The notes: generated from the letters alone by a model not told the origin. 64,000 nt of DNA from Channallabes apus (GCA_030522415.1 CM060114.1:23231304-23295303); one strand, 5' to 3'; positions 33,601 through 44,239 are shown, numbered from the stretch's first letter. A program made the numbers and translations.

Positions 33601-33719
33601 AACATAAAGTATCTTGAACGGCAAAAGTGATTTTGAGCGCTCAGGAACGAGTTTGAGATTGCGCGCGCGAGGGAGAGATTCAGCGTGCAAAAACGAGTCT
33701 AAAAGCACGCGCACGAGAG

Positions 33720-34140
33720 AGTAGTGCACTACATATAAGTACATATTAATAAGTACATTTACATTTAACTGATAATATACTGAGACTACCGTATATTAAA
33801 ATTTGTATTCTAATATATACTTTCTGTACATTTGTACAATGATTATTTCGAGCATATTTAAAAAAATATATACCAAAAATATATTGAAAAACAAGTTTAA
33901 ATAAGTATACTTTGGAAATTAGACCAGCCTTTCACTTAAAGTATATTTTCCAATAATATATTTTTGGAACGTGTACTATAATACAATTATTTTTAAGTAT
34001 ATTTAAAGTTTAATTCCAAAATTTGGTAAAAGCATGATGTTAGTATACTTTTTACATATTAACTGATGGTACAACTTTGTTAGTATATTAGCAGTGTATT
34101 ATCGAGGATTTCAATATATTTGTAATACAGTAAAGTGTAT
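33720..34140. repeat. AT-rich stretch of recurring AGTATATTT-like motifs
   Basis: Many imperfect, both-strand repeats of AAGTATAT/ATATACTT over 400 bp. Fits a non-autonomous DNA element of uncertain family; termini not identified. Confidence 0.4.
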
Positions 34141-34214
34141 TTTTTTTTCACTGGGGAAAGGAGTGAAAAATCAATTCCTGAGCAACCGATGTCGGCTAAT
34201 TCAGTACCTTCACT

Positions 34215-34372
34215 GTAGACAGCGCCTTGTAACATCAGACGTAAGAGGCAGCGGATTAAGAAGACTCCTAAGGGACAGTTCGAGAAACACACTTAGAAAA
34301 GTAATCACTTTACGTAAGATATATCTTAAGAGTCTTCTTAGTGCGTGAAGAGTGTGCATTATCGAGAAACCG
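34215..34372 (-). repeat. Harbinger-like terminal region
   Basis: Ends GCATTATCGAGAAACCGGGCCC on the + strand and contains CTTAAGAGTCTTCTTAG and AAGAAGACTCCTAAGG as internal inverted repeats. Similar in layout to 19909-20080. Only one end is recognised. Confidence 0.5.
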
Positions 34373-34945
34373 GGCCCTGGCTGGTAATCAATGGAAATGT
34401 GCAACACTTGGCTGTGAGACATTATGAACCTTCTGAGCCCTTTAACCTGTGTACAGTCATAATTGGCCATCTTTACAGCAAGTCTATGCTATTTATGTTC
34501 GTAGCATAATTCAGAAACAGATAAAATATAAGGGAGAAAGGAACATTTTAGCTTACTACTTTTGTGATTTTTGATTTTGTATTGACCGACAGGAGAACAC
34601 TTGACCTCAGGGGAACCACTGAAAGTATCACTATTAAGTACAACTAAATGCTTATCTGTGAAAGGGTGGGTCTTTTGTTTATTGGTGCCACCACTAAGCA
34701 TCCAATCTCTTTTTTTCAATCACACAAGCACCACTGCTATATTCTATTCCAATTTTCATACCTGACTCATGTTATGTGAGAGTAAAGAGTTTTGTCCAGC
34801 GCTTTCCTTTATTTTCCACATCGATCCCATTCTCTTCATTCAGGACATTTTACTCGATGAAAACATTTTTATGAGTTGAAAATTAAACAAAAGAAAAATG
34901 GCTGAGAAATGTATGTACGTATTGAGATACTGGATGCAAAGGGTG
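34373..34945. other. Intergenic, no supported gene
   Basis: A 76-codon minus-strand open stretch (34489-34719) has no recognisable motif. I do not call it a gene. Confidence 0.4.
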
Positions 34946-34948
34946 TTA

Positions 34949-35095
34949 TACATTTACATTTAGGCATTTGGCAGACGCTCTTATCCAGAGCGACTTACAT
35001 TTTCATCTCATTACACATCTGAGCAGTTGAGGGTTAAGGGCCTTGCTCAAGGGCCCAATTTTGGCAACTTGGTGGTTGTGGGGTTTGAACCTGGT
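34949..35095 (+). repeat. Teleost SINE-like interspersed repeat
   Basis: Contains the motif GCAGACGCTCTTATCCAGAG next to CGACTTACA, followed by GGGCCTTGCTCAAGGGCCCA and GTGGGGTTTGAACC. This core is a very common dispersed repeat in teleost genomes. I do not assign a family name. Confidence 0.7.
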
Positions 35096-35676
35096 TATAA
35101 AATGGCAAATGGGAGGGTGAGTCAGAAGGAGTAATAATATTGAGACTTCAAGAAGCAGATGGAAAAGTATTAGGAACCAAAGGTGAAAAAACAATAGTGA
35201 ACATAATAAAAAAAATTATAATGTGAGAAGCTGACCAAACTGTTTGCTGATGTAGATGAAGCACAAAGCAATAATCTGTAATATCTACAAAACAAATATT
35301 AATAAATCTTTTTGAGAAGGAAAAATTTGGGGACAGGATGAATTGCTCTTCCAACATTAACCAACAAAACTGCACAATTTTGACAGAACTGGACAGTATG
35401 AGTAAAGAGGACACACAGACAGAAATAAATACATACAAAATAAAAGGTGGTTGGCTGGTTTCACGTGTTTCACAAAAGTATAAAATAAATAACAAATACA
35501 CTAACAGCAGAAAAAGGCCATTTATTGATAAGATCTAACTGTTTAGGAAAGATCTGCTCTGGGCATAATGAATTCTGTATCTGCCTTTGTTTGGGGGATA
35601 GTATATGTAGTATGCATAGCATAGTATTTAATTTTCCTTTAAGTTATTACATCAGGTGCCCACTGCACAATGTGAC
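35096..35676. other. Intergenic, nothing recognised
   Basis: AT-rich, no supported feature. Confidence 0.4.
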
Positions 35677-35916
35677 GTCGTAGCGACGTCTTTTCCATGT
35701 CATTTTCGACGTCCAATTTCTGTCCATTGATGGGGTTGTTTTGTAACGCCAGGCAACGTCTTTTTTTCGACATATAATTTTGACGTCGGTGGGACCGTCG
35801 TAGTGATATCTTTTTCATGTCATTTTTGGACGTCCAATTTCCGTCCATCAATGGGGTTGTTTTGTAACGCCAGGCGACGTCTTTTTTTCGACGTCTACCG
35901 CACGTCTAATGTTGAC
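35677..35916 (+). repeat. 120-bp tandem repeat rich in GACGTC, 2 units
   Basis: Units start GTCGTAG at 35677 and 35797. They share CATGTCATTTT, GACGTCCAATTT, GGGGTTGTTTTGTAACGCC and GACGTCTTTTTTTCGAC-like blocks. Related GACGTC-rich DNA continues at 36590-36665 and 41853-41915, on both sides of the LTR element inserted at 36666. Confidence 0.8.
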
Positions 35917-35949
35917 TCCACCAAATTGCTTCGTCGGCTGACGGCGCTA

Positions 35950-36340
35950 TACAGTAGCTTGCCCCGGCACTTGCGCAGCGTCACTGTTGGGCTCTGCCCC
36001 GTGATCCGGTGCTGGGGTCTTCAACTCGCCGCTTCGCTTTGATCGCGCTGCGTCGCTCGCTATCGTGGAGATACAAGTTGGATTGATTACTTCCCAATGC
36101 AAATGGTTGGGAGTACTTTATTCCCCACAGCACGCATGGGAAACGCATTCACTCGAGAACCAAACCCAATTCAGCCTTAGCATGAATCGGAACACATTCA
36201 ACAGGTCTCTCACACACACATACTCAACACACCTAAACTTGGCCGAAGCCATTAACCCAAACACATTTCCTCAACACGGTGACCACAGCAACCCACCGCA
36301 AAGCATGACTGTCGTCAGCCGCTGCCCCGCCCACGCCACA
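35950..36340 (-). repeat. Gypsy-type LTR, minus strand, degenerate
   Basis: On the minus strand it starts TGTGGCGTGGGCGGGGC at 36340, as in the gypsy LTR at 27517. The middle diverges. It later has AATAAAGTACTCCCAACC (compare AATAAAATACTCCCAGTC in the other LTR) and then GGGAAGTAATCAATCC. The inner end is uncertain (36060 to 35900). No internal gypsy region is seen beside it. Confidence 0.65.
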
Positions 36341-36439
36341 ATGTTTTTCTTTTTTACATTTTCCTCTTTTCCTTTAACAGTTTTTATTTTATTTAAAGCC
36401 TATAATCAAGTTATTTATGTTTTTATTTTATATTGTATT

Positions 36440-36441
<2 letters not shown>

Positions 36442-36482
<41 letters not shown>
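36442..36482 (+). repeat. (TA)n microsatellite
   Basis: About 20 TA units, between two inverted LTR heads. Confidence 0.95.
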
Positions 36483-36485
<3 letters not shown>

Positions 36486-36533
36486 GGCGTGGGCGGGGCA
36501 GCGGCTGATGACCGACATGCTTTGCGGCGGGTT
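36483..36533 (+). repeat. Gypsy-type LTR head, plus strand
   Basis: TGTGGCGTGGGCGGGGCAGC and the next ~30 bp repeat, in inverse orientation, the head of the LTR ending at 36340, with a handful of mismatches. Similarity stops after about 50 bp. Confidence 0.7.
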
Positions 36534-36911
36534 ACTTCACCCTCTTGGTTAAATGTCTTTGGTCTAAGTCAGATTAGGTCAAATGCTGAATGTCAAAATG
36601 ACGTCCAAGTTGGGTCTTGGTTGGACGTCCAAATAGTGGACCTAGTTTGGACGTCAAAATGACGTTGTTACGACCCCCGGTCTAGGGTCAAGGGACGCAA
36701 CAAAGAAAATAATAAATTTATGATAAATAAATGAACTTACAACTAGGGTTGTTCCGATTCCGATACTGGTATCGGAAATGCTGCCGATACCACAAAAAAA
36801 GCTGGCATCGGAATCGGCGAGTACTTGAGTCCACGTACCGATCCGATACCATTTTCCTAAACATAACCTATTTATGCCCGCTAGCTTTGCTAGCTTAGCT
36901 TACTTACAGAG

Positions 36912-37424
36912 TGTCACGGCGTGCGCCTGTGATGGGTGTGCGTCCAAATTGATATCGCTACTCGCTCACTAGTTAGGCGGCCTCCCCACCCTTTAGGTAT
37001 GTGAAGTAGCAGGGCCGCAGAATCAGGCAACGGCCCATGAGCTATCGGCGCTATAAAACACAGCAGGGAGTGTAGCTCGGGGTCTGACTGTTGGGAAGCT
37101 GGACTTTGTGACGTGGTGGATTTTATGAGAGACAGTGGCACAAGAGCGGGGCGATGTGATGCGCCCCAAAGACTTTAAAAAGGGGGGGGCCTTTAATCTC
37201 CGCGAGAGGAGCGCGTGAACGAGCTGCGCGATCTCCCGCGGCACCTTCACTTCCGCGTAGAGCCCGCCTTCGCATCCCTGCCGCCGAAGTGGAAAAGACC
37301 GCAGAGAGCCTTTAACCCTTTCCTTCCCCATTTTTCTAAATAAATGACCCTTTTTGCTGTAAGACCTCGCCTCGTGTCCGTGTTTCATGGTGTCGCCCGT
37401 GCACTTAGGGTCGAACCCGTTACA
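36912..37424 (+). repeat. Solo LTR inside the hAT element
   Basis: 513 bp, TGTCACGGCGTG...AACCCGTTACA. Flanked by CAGAG (36907-36911) and CAGGG (37425-37429), a 5-bp TSD with one mismatch. It has a TATA box (CTATAAAA near 37050) and AATAAA near 37338, followed by a GC-rich U5. Gypsy-like. Confidence 0.8.
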
Positions 37425-37487
37425 CAGGGCTAGTAGTATTTTACTTAAAAAAGAAATTATATATATATTTATTATGCATGTATGTAC

Positions 37488-37488
<1 letters not shown>

Positions 37489-37542
<54 letters not shown>
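37489..37542 (+). repeat. (TA)n microsatellite
   Basis: About 26 TA units followed by CACACA-type repeats to 37564. Confidence 0.95.
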
Positions 37543-37545
<3 letters not shown>

Positions 37546-38794
37546 CCATACACACACACACACAGTACAGATACACACCCAGGTATCGGATCGGTACTCG
37601 GTATCGGCCGATACCCTGAATATCGGAATCGGTATCGGGAGGGAAAAAATGGTATCGGAACATCTCTACTTACAACCAAGATTTTGTGCGTGGGTTTTAT
37701 TTTAATACACACGCACATACACATACAGGAAGCTCTGGGCTTCAGGATTGAGCCAGGCCAAAACAATAAACAACCCCCCCCTCTATCTCCACCCTCAAGC
37801 TAACTAAACTACTAAAGGAAACGAATATAAATCAAAATACAGAAACTACACCAACTACCTAACTATCCACAAAAACAGGAGAAAACAGGGGACAGCAAAA
37901 TTGGCACTCAACCCCTACTGCTTCCTTGCAACTATGTACAAACACAAAAAAGAACAAAACAATATATATACAATATTTACAATGAAAGAAAACTATATAC
38001 ACTAGCGGGAGGAACACTTCCATCCACGCTAACACAAACAAACAAAAAGAAAACCCAAAAACAACAAACAGGAATGAGAGAGGCAAGGCGCGACACATAG
38101 GCTCTCTCTCCAACCAAACAAACAAAAACACACACACCCACACAATCACTCAAAACAAATACAAAATAACAAACAAATACACAGTCACACTCCAACACTT
38201 CAACATACAGTCAGTCACTCAATCAACCAACCACACAATCCAATCAACCAACCACACAATCCAACAACCCACAGTCACACAATCCAACAACCCACAGTCA
38301 CACAATCCAACGTTCACAATTCACCAATCAACAGAGCACGGAAGTCACACACAAGGCATAAGTCGCGCACTTCCTGCTTCCACTCGCGAGCTTAAGAAGG
38401 CGTGCAGATCCACCGTCAGCCAATCGCGGCGCACGTCACGGCACGTTCCATCGGGGAGGGGCTTCCTGCGAAAAGGAGAGCGGGAGAGAGAAAGGGGGGA
38501 GAGATCGCGCACGCGCCGCCGTCGCGCATGCGCACATACCCGCGCTACACACACACACATACGTGCACTACTTCTGCACGTACCACCCCCACCCATAAAA
38601 GTCAAAATCCCCATTTTGACAAAAACACATAAAGAAACACATTCCAGAATAAAACCGAACTTTTCCCCGAAAAGTGAGGCTGCACCAACACCGATGAACA
38701 CAATTAGCCAGATTAGCATGGCTCTCTGCGCCGCCGCCAATTGCGAACGACCTATCTGTAATGGTGCAACAGCATCAGACAAGTTTGGTTCGAT

Positions 38795-40669
38795 CTAACA
38801 TTTTGCTCCGACAGGTGTGGTTTGCAGAAAAGATTCAGACAAATTGACAGCATCCTCAAACTTTTGTGCTTGTGCACGTGTAACTGCACATGATCGGAAT
38901 ACTGTGGGACAATTGGAAACACCATCATTATTCACCTCAGCTACTGGTTTTACTGTCACAATAGGACGAGGGAAAACAACACCACCTGCCAGATCATTAC
39001 CCAGGATTACCTGAACTCCTTCAACAGGGAGTTCGGTACAAATACCAACACGTACTTTCCCCTTCACTATTTCTGTCTCAAGGTAAATGTCATGAAGTGG
39101 AACTGTGATACAGCCTGCTCCTATGCCACGTAAAATAACATCAGTGCCTGTGTAGGTTTTTTGAGACAGCAAAAGTGTACCAGCTAACATCAGAGTCTGT
39201 GCTGCACCTGTATCTCGCAGAATGGACACTGGTCTGCGAACACCTTCAGGGCTATCTGCCACTGACCCTTGTAACATGAATGGCTTATAAACTTCCACTG
39301 TTTGTTCAGGTAAGACATGTTTTAATTGCCTTTCAACAAACCCCACAGATTTTGACTTTACAGCTGTGTTTTTATTTTTCCAGGCCTCACAGTCTGAGAT
39401 AAGATGATCAGCACTCAAACAGTAAAAACATACTCTACCTCCCCCTGAGCGATACTGAGAAGTTCTAAACGTGCTCCCTCTTGCAGGTTTCACACTGCCT
39501 GCTGAAGGTTTCACCTGCCCTTCAACCCCACGGACAGCGAATTTATCCGTTCTCACAGTAGGAGAAAATACAGTACGGTGCGTCAACTCAAAGTCATCAG
39601 CCAAAACCGCGGCTGCTGAAAATGACATGACTTTTTGCTCATTCAAGTGCAATACAACATTTTCAAAGACACAATTTTTAAAGTTCTCCAATAGAATTAA
39701 CTCTTTAAGAGCTTCAAAAGTGGTAGCTTTAGTTGCAGCACACCACTTTTCAAACAGTGTTTGCTTTTCACGGGCAAATTCCACAAATGTTTGTCTGTCT
39801 GTCTTTTTATGGGACCTAAATTTCTGTCTATAAGCCTCTGGAAGTAACTCATATGCACGCAGAACAGTTTGTTTGACCGTGTCGTAATCCAGGCTTTGTT
39901 CAACAGGCAACGCAGAGCACACATCCTGCGCTTTACCAGTCAATTTACACTGTAATAAGAGAGCCCTCATTGCTCTCGGCCACTGTAACGTAGCTGCCAC
40001 ACGTTCAAAAGCTATGAAATAGCTATCCACCTCGGTCTCTCTAAAAGGAGGTACTAAAACAATATGCTTGCTTACATCGAAATGGGGTGGGGAGGCAGTC
40101 ACTGGGGCAGAAACTGGAGAAGAGGAGCCCGGCGCAGCCGTTGCAGGTAACTGTGTGAATGATGGAAACACAGGGGAACTCTCCGGCGCGATCTCAGCCC
40201 GGTGTAGCCGGCTGAAATCTCGCCGAAAATGCTCCCTCTCCATCTCAAGCTCCAGCTCTCGCAACCGTAACCTTTGAGCTTCTGTTTCCTCTCGTTTAAT
40301 TTCCAGCTCCACCTCCCTCGTTTTTAGAACTAAAAGTTGTTCTGATTCCCCAATTGGTGTTATTGCTGGTGGTGTGGTTACCTTATGCTTGGGGGGCGTG
40401 GAAGGTGACTGCGGCGCAGGTACTGGCCTACCGTCAACCTCCGTCGGCGTTGAAGCATCCTCGCTCTTAGCACACTCTCCAGGCTCTCCAGGCAAAATCT
40501 GCTGTTCAATTAATTTGTCAAGCAATATTTTTTTAACTTCTCTTTTAAGACCTTTTCTTGGCACGTCAACTTCAAAAAATTCAGCAATGCTGAACAAATC
40601 GTCCTTACGACACTGGTCAAACTGTTCTCGGCTAGGAGCCAGTGTAAAGGCAATTAAGTCAAATGCCAT
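38795..40669 (-). CDS. Gag-protease with SCAN-like capsid domain
   Basis: An intact 624-aa frame from ATG at 40669 (MAFDLIAFTLAPS) to TAG at 38795-38797; the open frame also extends upstream into the LTR, but this ATG is the natural start after the PBS. Order: an N-terminal helical region (LFSIAEFFEVDVPRKGLKRE), a proline-rich linker, and a charged coiled coil (REVELEIKREETEAQRLRLR). Then a SCAN-like capsid domain (LVPPFRETEVDSYFIAFERV, LLQCKLTGKAQDVCSALP, YELLPEAYRQKFR, FVEFAREKQTLFEKWC). Then a zinc knuckle, CFYCLSADHLISDC, and an aspartic protease with ILRDTGAAQTLML. Vertebrate SCAN domains are considered to derive from the capsid of Gmr1-like gypsy elements. The frame survives although pol is gone. 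Confidence 0.9.
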   Translation of the reverse strand: MAFDLIAFTLAPSREQFDQCRKDDLFSIAEFFEVDVPRKGLKREVKKILLDKLIEQQILPGEPGECAKSEDASTPTEVDGRPVPAPQSPSTPPKHKVTTPPAITPIGESEQLLVLKTREVELEIKREETEAQRLRLRELELEMEREHFRRDFSRLHRAEIAPESSPVFPSFTQLPATAAPGSSSPVSAPVTASPPHFDVSKHIVLVPPFRETEVDSYFIAFERVAATLQWPRAMRALLLQCKLTGKAQDVCSALPVEQSLDYDTVKQTVLRAYELLPEAYRQKFRSHKKTDRQTFVEFAREKQTLFEKWCAATKATTFEALKELILLENFKNCVFENVVLHLNEQKVMSFSAAAVLADDFELTHRTVFSPTVRTDKFAVRGVEGQVKPSAGSVKPARGSTFRTSQYRSGGGRVCFYCLSADHLISDCEAWKNKNTAVKSKSVGFVERQLKHVLPEQTVEVYKPFMLQGSVADSPEGVRRPVSILRDTGAAQTLMLAGTLLLSQKTYTGTDVILRGIGAGCITVPLHDIYLETEIVKGKVRVGICTELPVEGVQVILGNDLAGGVVFPRPIVTVKPVAEVNNDGVSNCPTVFRSCAVTRAQAQKFEDAVNLSESFLQTTPVGAKC

Positions 40670-40834
40670 GTTTCTATCACTACTGTCCAACTCAAGAAGG
40701 TAGCCAAACAAACAAAATGGCAGGGTATACTCAAAAACAGACAAGCCACCACTTGTTAGCCAGTAACTGGCAATGGACGAGTTCCCACTTTTTAGCCAGT
40801 GATTGGAAATGATTGGAAACCAGGGACTTGCAAA

Positions 40835-40847
40835 GGACGAGCCCCCA
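40835..40847 (-). promoter_or_regulatory. Primer-binding site, proline-tRNA type
   Basis: On the coding strand TGGGGGCTCGTCC begins two bases after the 5' LTR. The first 13 bases agree with the tRNA-Pro primer site used by many retroelements; further bases diverge. Confidence 0.7.
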
Positions 40848-40849
40848 CT

Positions 40850-41852
40850 TGTTACGACCCCCGGTCTAGGGTCAAGGGACGCAACAAAGAAAATAATAAA
40901 TTTATGATAAATAAATGAACTTACAACCAAGATTTTGTGCGTGGGTTTTATTTTAATACACACGCACATACACATACAGGAAGCTCTGGGCTTCAGGATT
41001 GAGGATTGAGATTCAGGATACAGGCCAAAACAATAAACAAAACCCCCCCTCTATCTCCACCCTCAAGCTAACTAAACTACCAAAGGAAACGAATATAAAT
41101 CAAAATACAGAAACTACACTAACTACCTAACTATCCACAAAAACAGGAGAAAACAGGGGACAACAAAATTGGCACTCAACCCCTACTGCTTCCTTGCAAC
41201 TATGTACAAACACAAAAAAGAACAAAACAATATATATACAATATTTACAATGAAAGAAAACTATATACACTAGCGGGAGGAACACTTCCATCCACGCTAA
41301 CACAAACAAACAAAAAGAAAACCCAAAAACAACAAACAGGAAGGAGAGAGGCAAGGCGCGACACACAGGCTCTCTCTCCAACCAAACAAACAAAAACACA
41401 CACACCCACACAATCACTCAAAACAAATACAAAATAACAAACAAATACACAGTCACACTCCAACACTTCAACATACAGTCAGTCACTCAATCAACCAACC
41501 ACACAATCCAATCAACCAACCACACAATCCAATCAACCAACCCACACAATCCAACAACCCACAGTCACACAATCCAACGTTCACAATTCACCAATCAACA
41601 GAGCACGGAAGTCACACACAAGGCATAAGTCGCGCACTTCCTGCTTCCACTCGCGAGCTTAAGAAGGCATGCAGATCCACCGTCAGCCAATCGCGGCGCA
41701 CGTCACGGCACGTTCCATCGGGGCGGGGCTTCCTGCGAAAAGGAGAGCGGGAGAGAGAAAGGGGGGAGAGATCGCACACGCGCCGCCGTAGCGCATGCGC
41801 ACATACCCGCGCTACACACACACACATACGTGCACTACTTCTGCACGTAACA
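40850..41852 (-). repeat. 5' LTR of the SCAN-gag element
   Basis: 1003 bp. The + strand reads TGTTACGACCCCCGG...CACGTAACA. Contains CA-rich stretches and the same CAACCAACC array as the other LTR. Confidence 0.92.
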
Positions 41853-42031
41853 GACGTAAAAAAAAAAAAAGCCAGATTGTTGAACGTCAAAATGACATCC
41901 AAGTTGGGTCATGATTAGTTCATAGTCTTAAGCAAGAAAAATATGAAAAATTTTACCAAAAGCAGTATAAAGAGTAAAAAAAAGCAGGACAGCAAATGAG
42001 AGAGAATGTTTCCTCTCTTCTTAGCCTAAAT

Positions 42032-42032
<1 letters not shown>

Positions 42033-42068
<36 letters not shown>
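42033..42068 (+). repeat. (GT)n microsatellite
   Basis: 18 uninterrupted GT units. Confidence 0.97.
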
Positions 42069-42071
<3 letters not shown>

Positions 42072-42543
42072 TATTTGCATCTCAGGTGGGATAGCAGGTA
42101 GCTGTCAGGGCATGGAGGACAGGAAGTAACAGTGACAGCCAAGTGCATTTGTGGGTGTCAGTTTTAACGTCAAAACAGGATAGCATCCAATCAGAGATGA
42201 GAACATGGTGCATGAGTAATTAATTACAGTTTCCTGTCAGACTGGTCATGCATCAACCCGTAAGCAAGGAAGAGCAGTGTGTCTGTCACAAAGGATACAC
42301 GTCCTGAGGGAAATGTGTGTGTGTGTGTGTGTGTGTGTCCAGCTCTGAAAAAGCATTTTGTCAGAGATTGAAAACATTAGACAGAGAAATCAGTGTGTTT
42401 TCTGGTCTGCCTGTGGGTCTGGGAGATAAGTCTGTGTTCTGGTGCTAGGCTGAGTTGTTTATTGATTTTCCCTTCACTCCCTTTTTGTTTTAGGCCTTTT
42501 TAGATAGCATGCTTCAATATGACTCAGAGCTGATCTCAGAGAA

Positions 42544-42572
<29 letters not shown>
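42544..42572 (+). repeat. (GT)n microsatellite
   Basis: About 14 GT units; a further array of about 12 units is at 42314-42338. Confidence 0.97.
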
Positions 42573-42575
<3 letters not shown>

Positions 42576-43540
42576 CATGTACTTAAAGCCACATGAAGCC
42601 AGCTTTTATTAAAATGGTCAAAATAAAAGATCATATGGAGTAAAGGTTTAGGCAATGAGGTCATTTGAAATCACATGCTCACAGTCTTCCTCATAGACTT
42701 GGACATAATCACACAAGCCATAGATACATACTATTCATACCAATTACACCCATGGGTCATATTGTTATATTGCACTCTTGACATTTTCTAGGGGATTTTG
42801 CTGATGAATGGTTTTAATATACCCATCTATACATTATCTATACCACTTATCCTGTGTAGGGCCACACATGGTCTGGAGCCTATTTCAGGGACCATAGGGC
42901 AGAAGTGACTACTGTATACTCTTATTGGAGTGCCAACCCATTGAAGGTCAGGTTTTTATAAATACATTTTATAGATTTGATATATGCATTTCAAAGTAAC
43001 TTTCATACACTACCTGGACAATAAAAACTTAACACATTCAAATATTAGGGTTGTTGTAAGTGAACAGAATGGATTCAGTGGATTTTTGGAAAGCCAAGAA
43101 AAGAGTTATTTACACTGTTACTTACATTACAGACATCCCAGCTGTAAGAAATTACAGGTACGTGTTGCTTAACTTCCACAATATGTTCTGTGAACATTAA
43201 ATGTTGTGCAAACACAATGTTTAATTCTTAGCAAAATTATATATACTGTATAAAATCACTGTGTTGAAGTTAGACTGCAGAGCATCTTCTATTTAACTTC
43301 TAAATCAATATGTCTATTTTCCACTCTTGCTCCTGATATCACTTGCACTGCTTTTGCTGCAGTTGAAAGCAATGACGCACTTATGGTGATACTTTGATAC
43401 CTCTGGTTAAGGAGAACAAGAAAAGCTTTGTAAAGATAATTGAAGATAAATAAATGTCATAAAATATGAAAAAATTAATTATATGAATAGAGCTATATAC
43501 CCCTAGAGTGTGTAAAAGATAGTTTCTTTAATTCTAATCA

Positions 43541-44121
43541 TGGGTTAAAGCTCCGTATTGCAAGGCTTTTACTTTCTCAGTCTTAGAAGTAACTACATGT
43601 TTGGAGTGATGTTTTAAATTTACAGAGTATCTACTAAATTCAGGTTTCATACAAATAAGTTAAAAGATATAAGATTCATAGAAGAGTATTAGTGATTCTG
43701 GCAGTTTTTATATCCCTTACCTTACTGAGTAGTGAAGGACCACTGATCTTTAACTGTCAAACTTTTGTTATATGAGCACTCACACAGCCTTATGTAGTGG
43801 GGTGGAGTAGGATGCTGTTGCTGGGCAAAAGTCAAGGGGAAAATGTTGGAAAAGATTGTAGCTCGCTAGTTCCTTAACAGTAACCTGAAGTCTAACCTTA
43901 GCTAAGCTCACCTCAGTAATGTCAGGGTGGTTCAGTATAATGATAAGCGGAAACATGCCAGCCTCATGTATAATTAGTTTGAAAATCAAATTGAATAATT
44001 ACCCTGTTAATTTAAAACATCACTCCAAACACTTAGCTACTCCTGAGAATGACTAAGTAAAACCCTTGGAAATATCAAACCCTTTAAAATATGAAACAAC
44101 ACGCACTGTAGCTTTAACCCA
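43541..44121. repeat. Palindromic MITE-like element
   Basis: The outer ends TGGGTTAAAGC and GCTTTAACCCA are inverted copies. Further inverted blocks match across the element: TTTTACTTWGTC-like stretches and GTTTGGAGTGATGTTTTAAA at about 43598 against its complement at about 44014. About 580 bp, no coding potential. The TSD is not certain (ATCA/TCAT overlap). Confidence 0.75.
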
Positions 44122-44239
44122 TCATTATAATTACAATCTGGTGGTATATAGCCTTATTAACATTTATTTTTAGAATAACTAGATATTCTGTAAAATGTAT
44201 TTATCTTTGTCTTTACAAGACTGTTCTGTTCTCTTTAAC

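Larger units (their letters stand above)
36744..37668. mobile_element. Non-autonomous hAT transposon
   Basis: Flanked by an exact 8-bp TSD, CTTACAAC (36736-36743 and 37669-37676), diagnostic of hAT. Ends: TAGGGTTGTTCCGATTCCG and, on the complement of the right end, TAGAGATGTTCCGATACC. Subterminal regions are crowded with GGTATCGG/CCGATACC repeats. It has no transposase. The middle is occupied by a solo LTR and a TA microsatellite. Confidence 0.92.
36666..38585 (-). repeat. 3' LTR of the SCAN-gag element, with hAT insertion
   Basis: Matches 40850-41852 once 36736-37668 (hAT plus one TSD) is removed. The U3-end bases read TGGTACG on the coding strand instead of TGTTACG. It contains a short tandem array of CAACCAACCACACAATC-like units (38220-38310), shared with the other LTR but differing in copy number. 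Confidence 0.9.
36666..41852 (-). mobile_element. LTR retrotransposon with SCAN-like Gag (Gmr1-like gypsy), pol deleted
   Basis: Flanked by an exact 5-bp TSD, GACGT (36661-36665 and 41853-41857). The long LTRs (about 1 kb) are at 40850-41852 (5' LTR on the coding strand) and 36666-38585 (3' LTR, swollen by a hAT insertion). The internal region is only about 2.3 kb and encodes Gag-protease. After the protease the coding strand reads LQIGRSQLAAAQRA, which looks like the usual entry to Pol, and then goes straight to the polypurine region. RT, RNase H and integrase are deleted. Likely mobilised in trans. Confidence 0.9.
41858..43540. other. Intergenic with microsatellites
   Basis: No gene. (GT)n arrays lie at 42033-42068, 42314-42338 and 42544-42572. 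A degenerate common fish repeat (ACCACTTATCCTGTGTAGGG) lies around 42820-42960. GACGTC-type repeat remains occur to about 41915. Confidence 0.7.

Noticed and set aside
34489..34719. 76-codon minus-strand frame in the spacer after the Harbinger-like end
   Set aside because: No recognisable motif, and no splice sites or homologous copy to support it.
36417..37803. Frames with long YIYIYI runs
   Set aside because: Translations of TA microsatellites.
37859..38198. Hydrophobic, membrane-protein-like frames, repeated at 41127-41466
   Set aside because: Produced by CA/AC-rich LTR sequence read on the complement; identical in both LTRs, so not an envelope gene.
38345..38782. 145-codon minus-strand frame after the SCAN-gag stop
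   Set aside because: Runs from the pol deletion remnant into the LTR; composition is simple and part of it is LTR sequence also open at 41612-41902.
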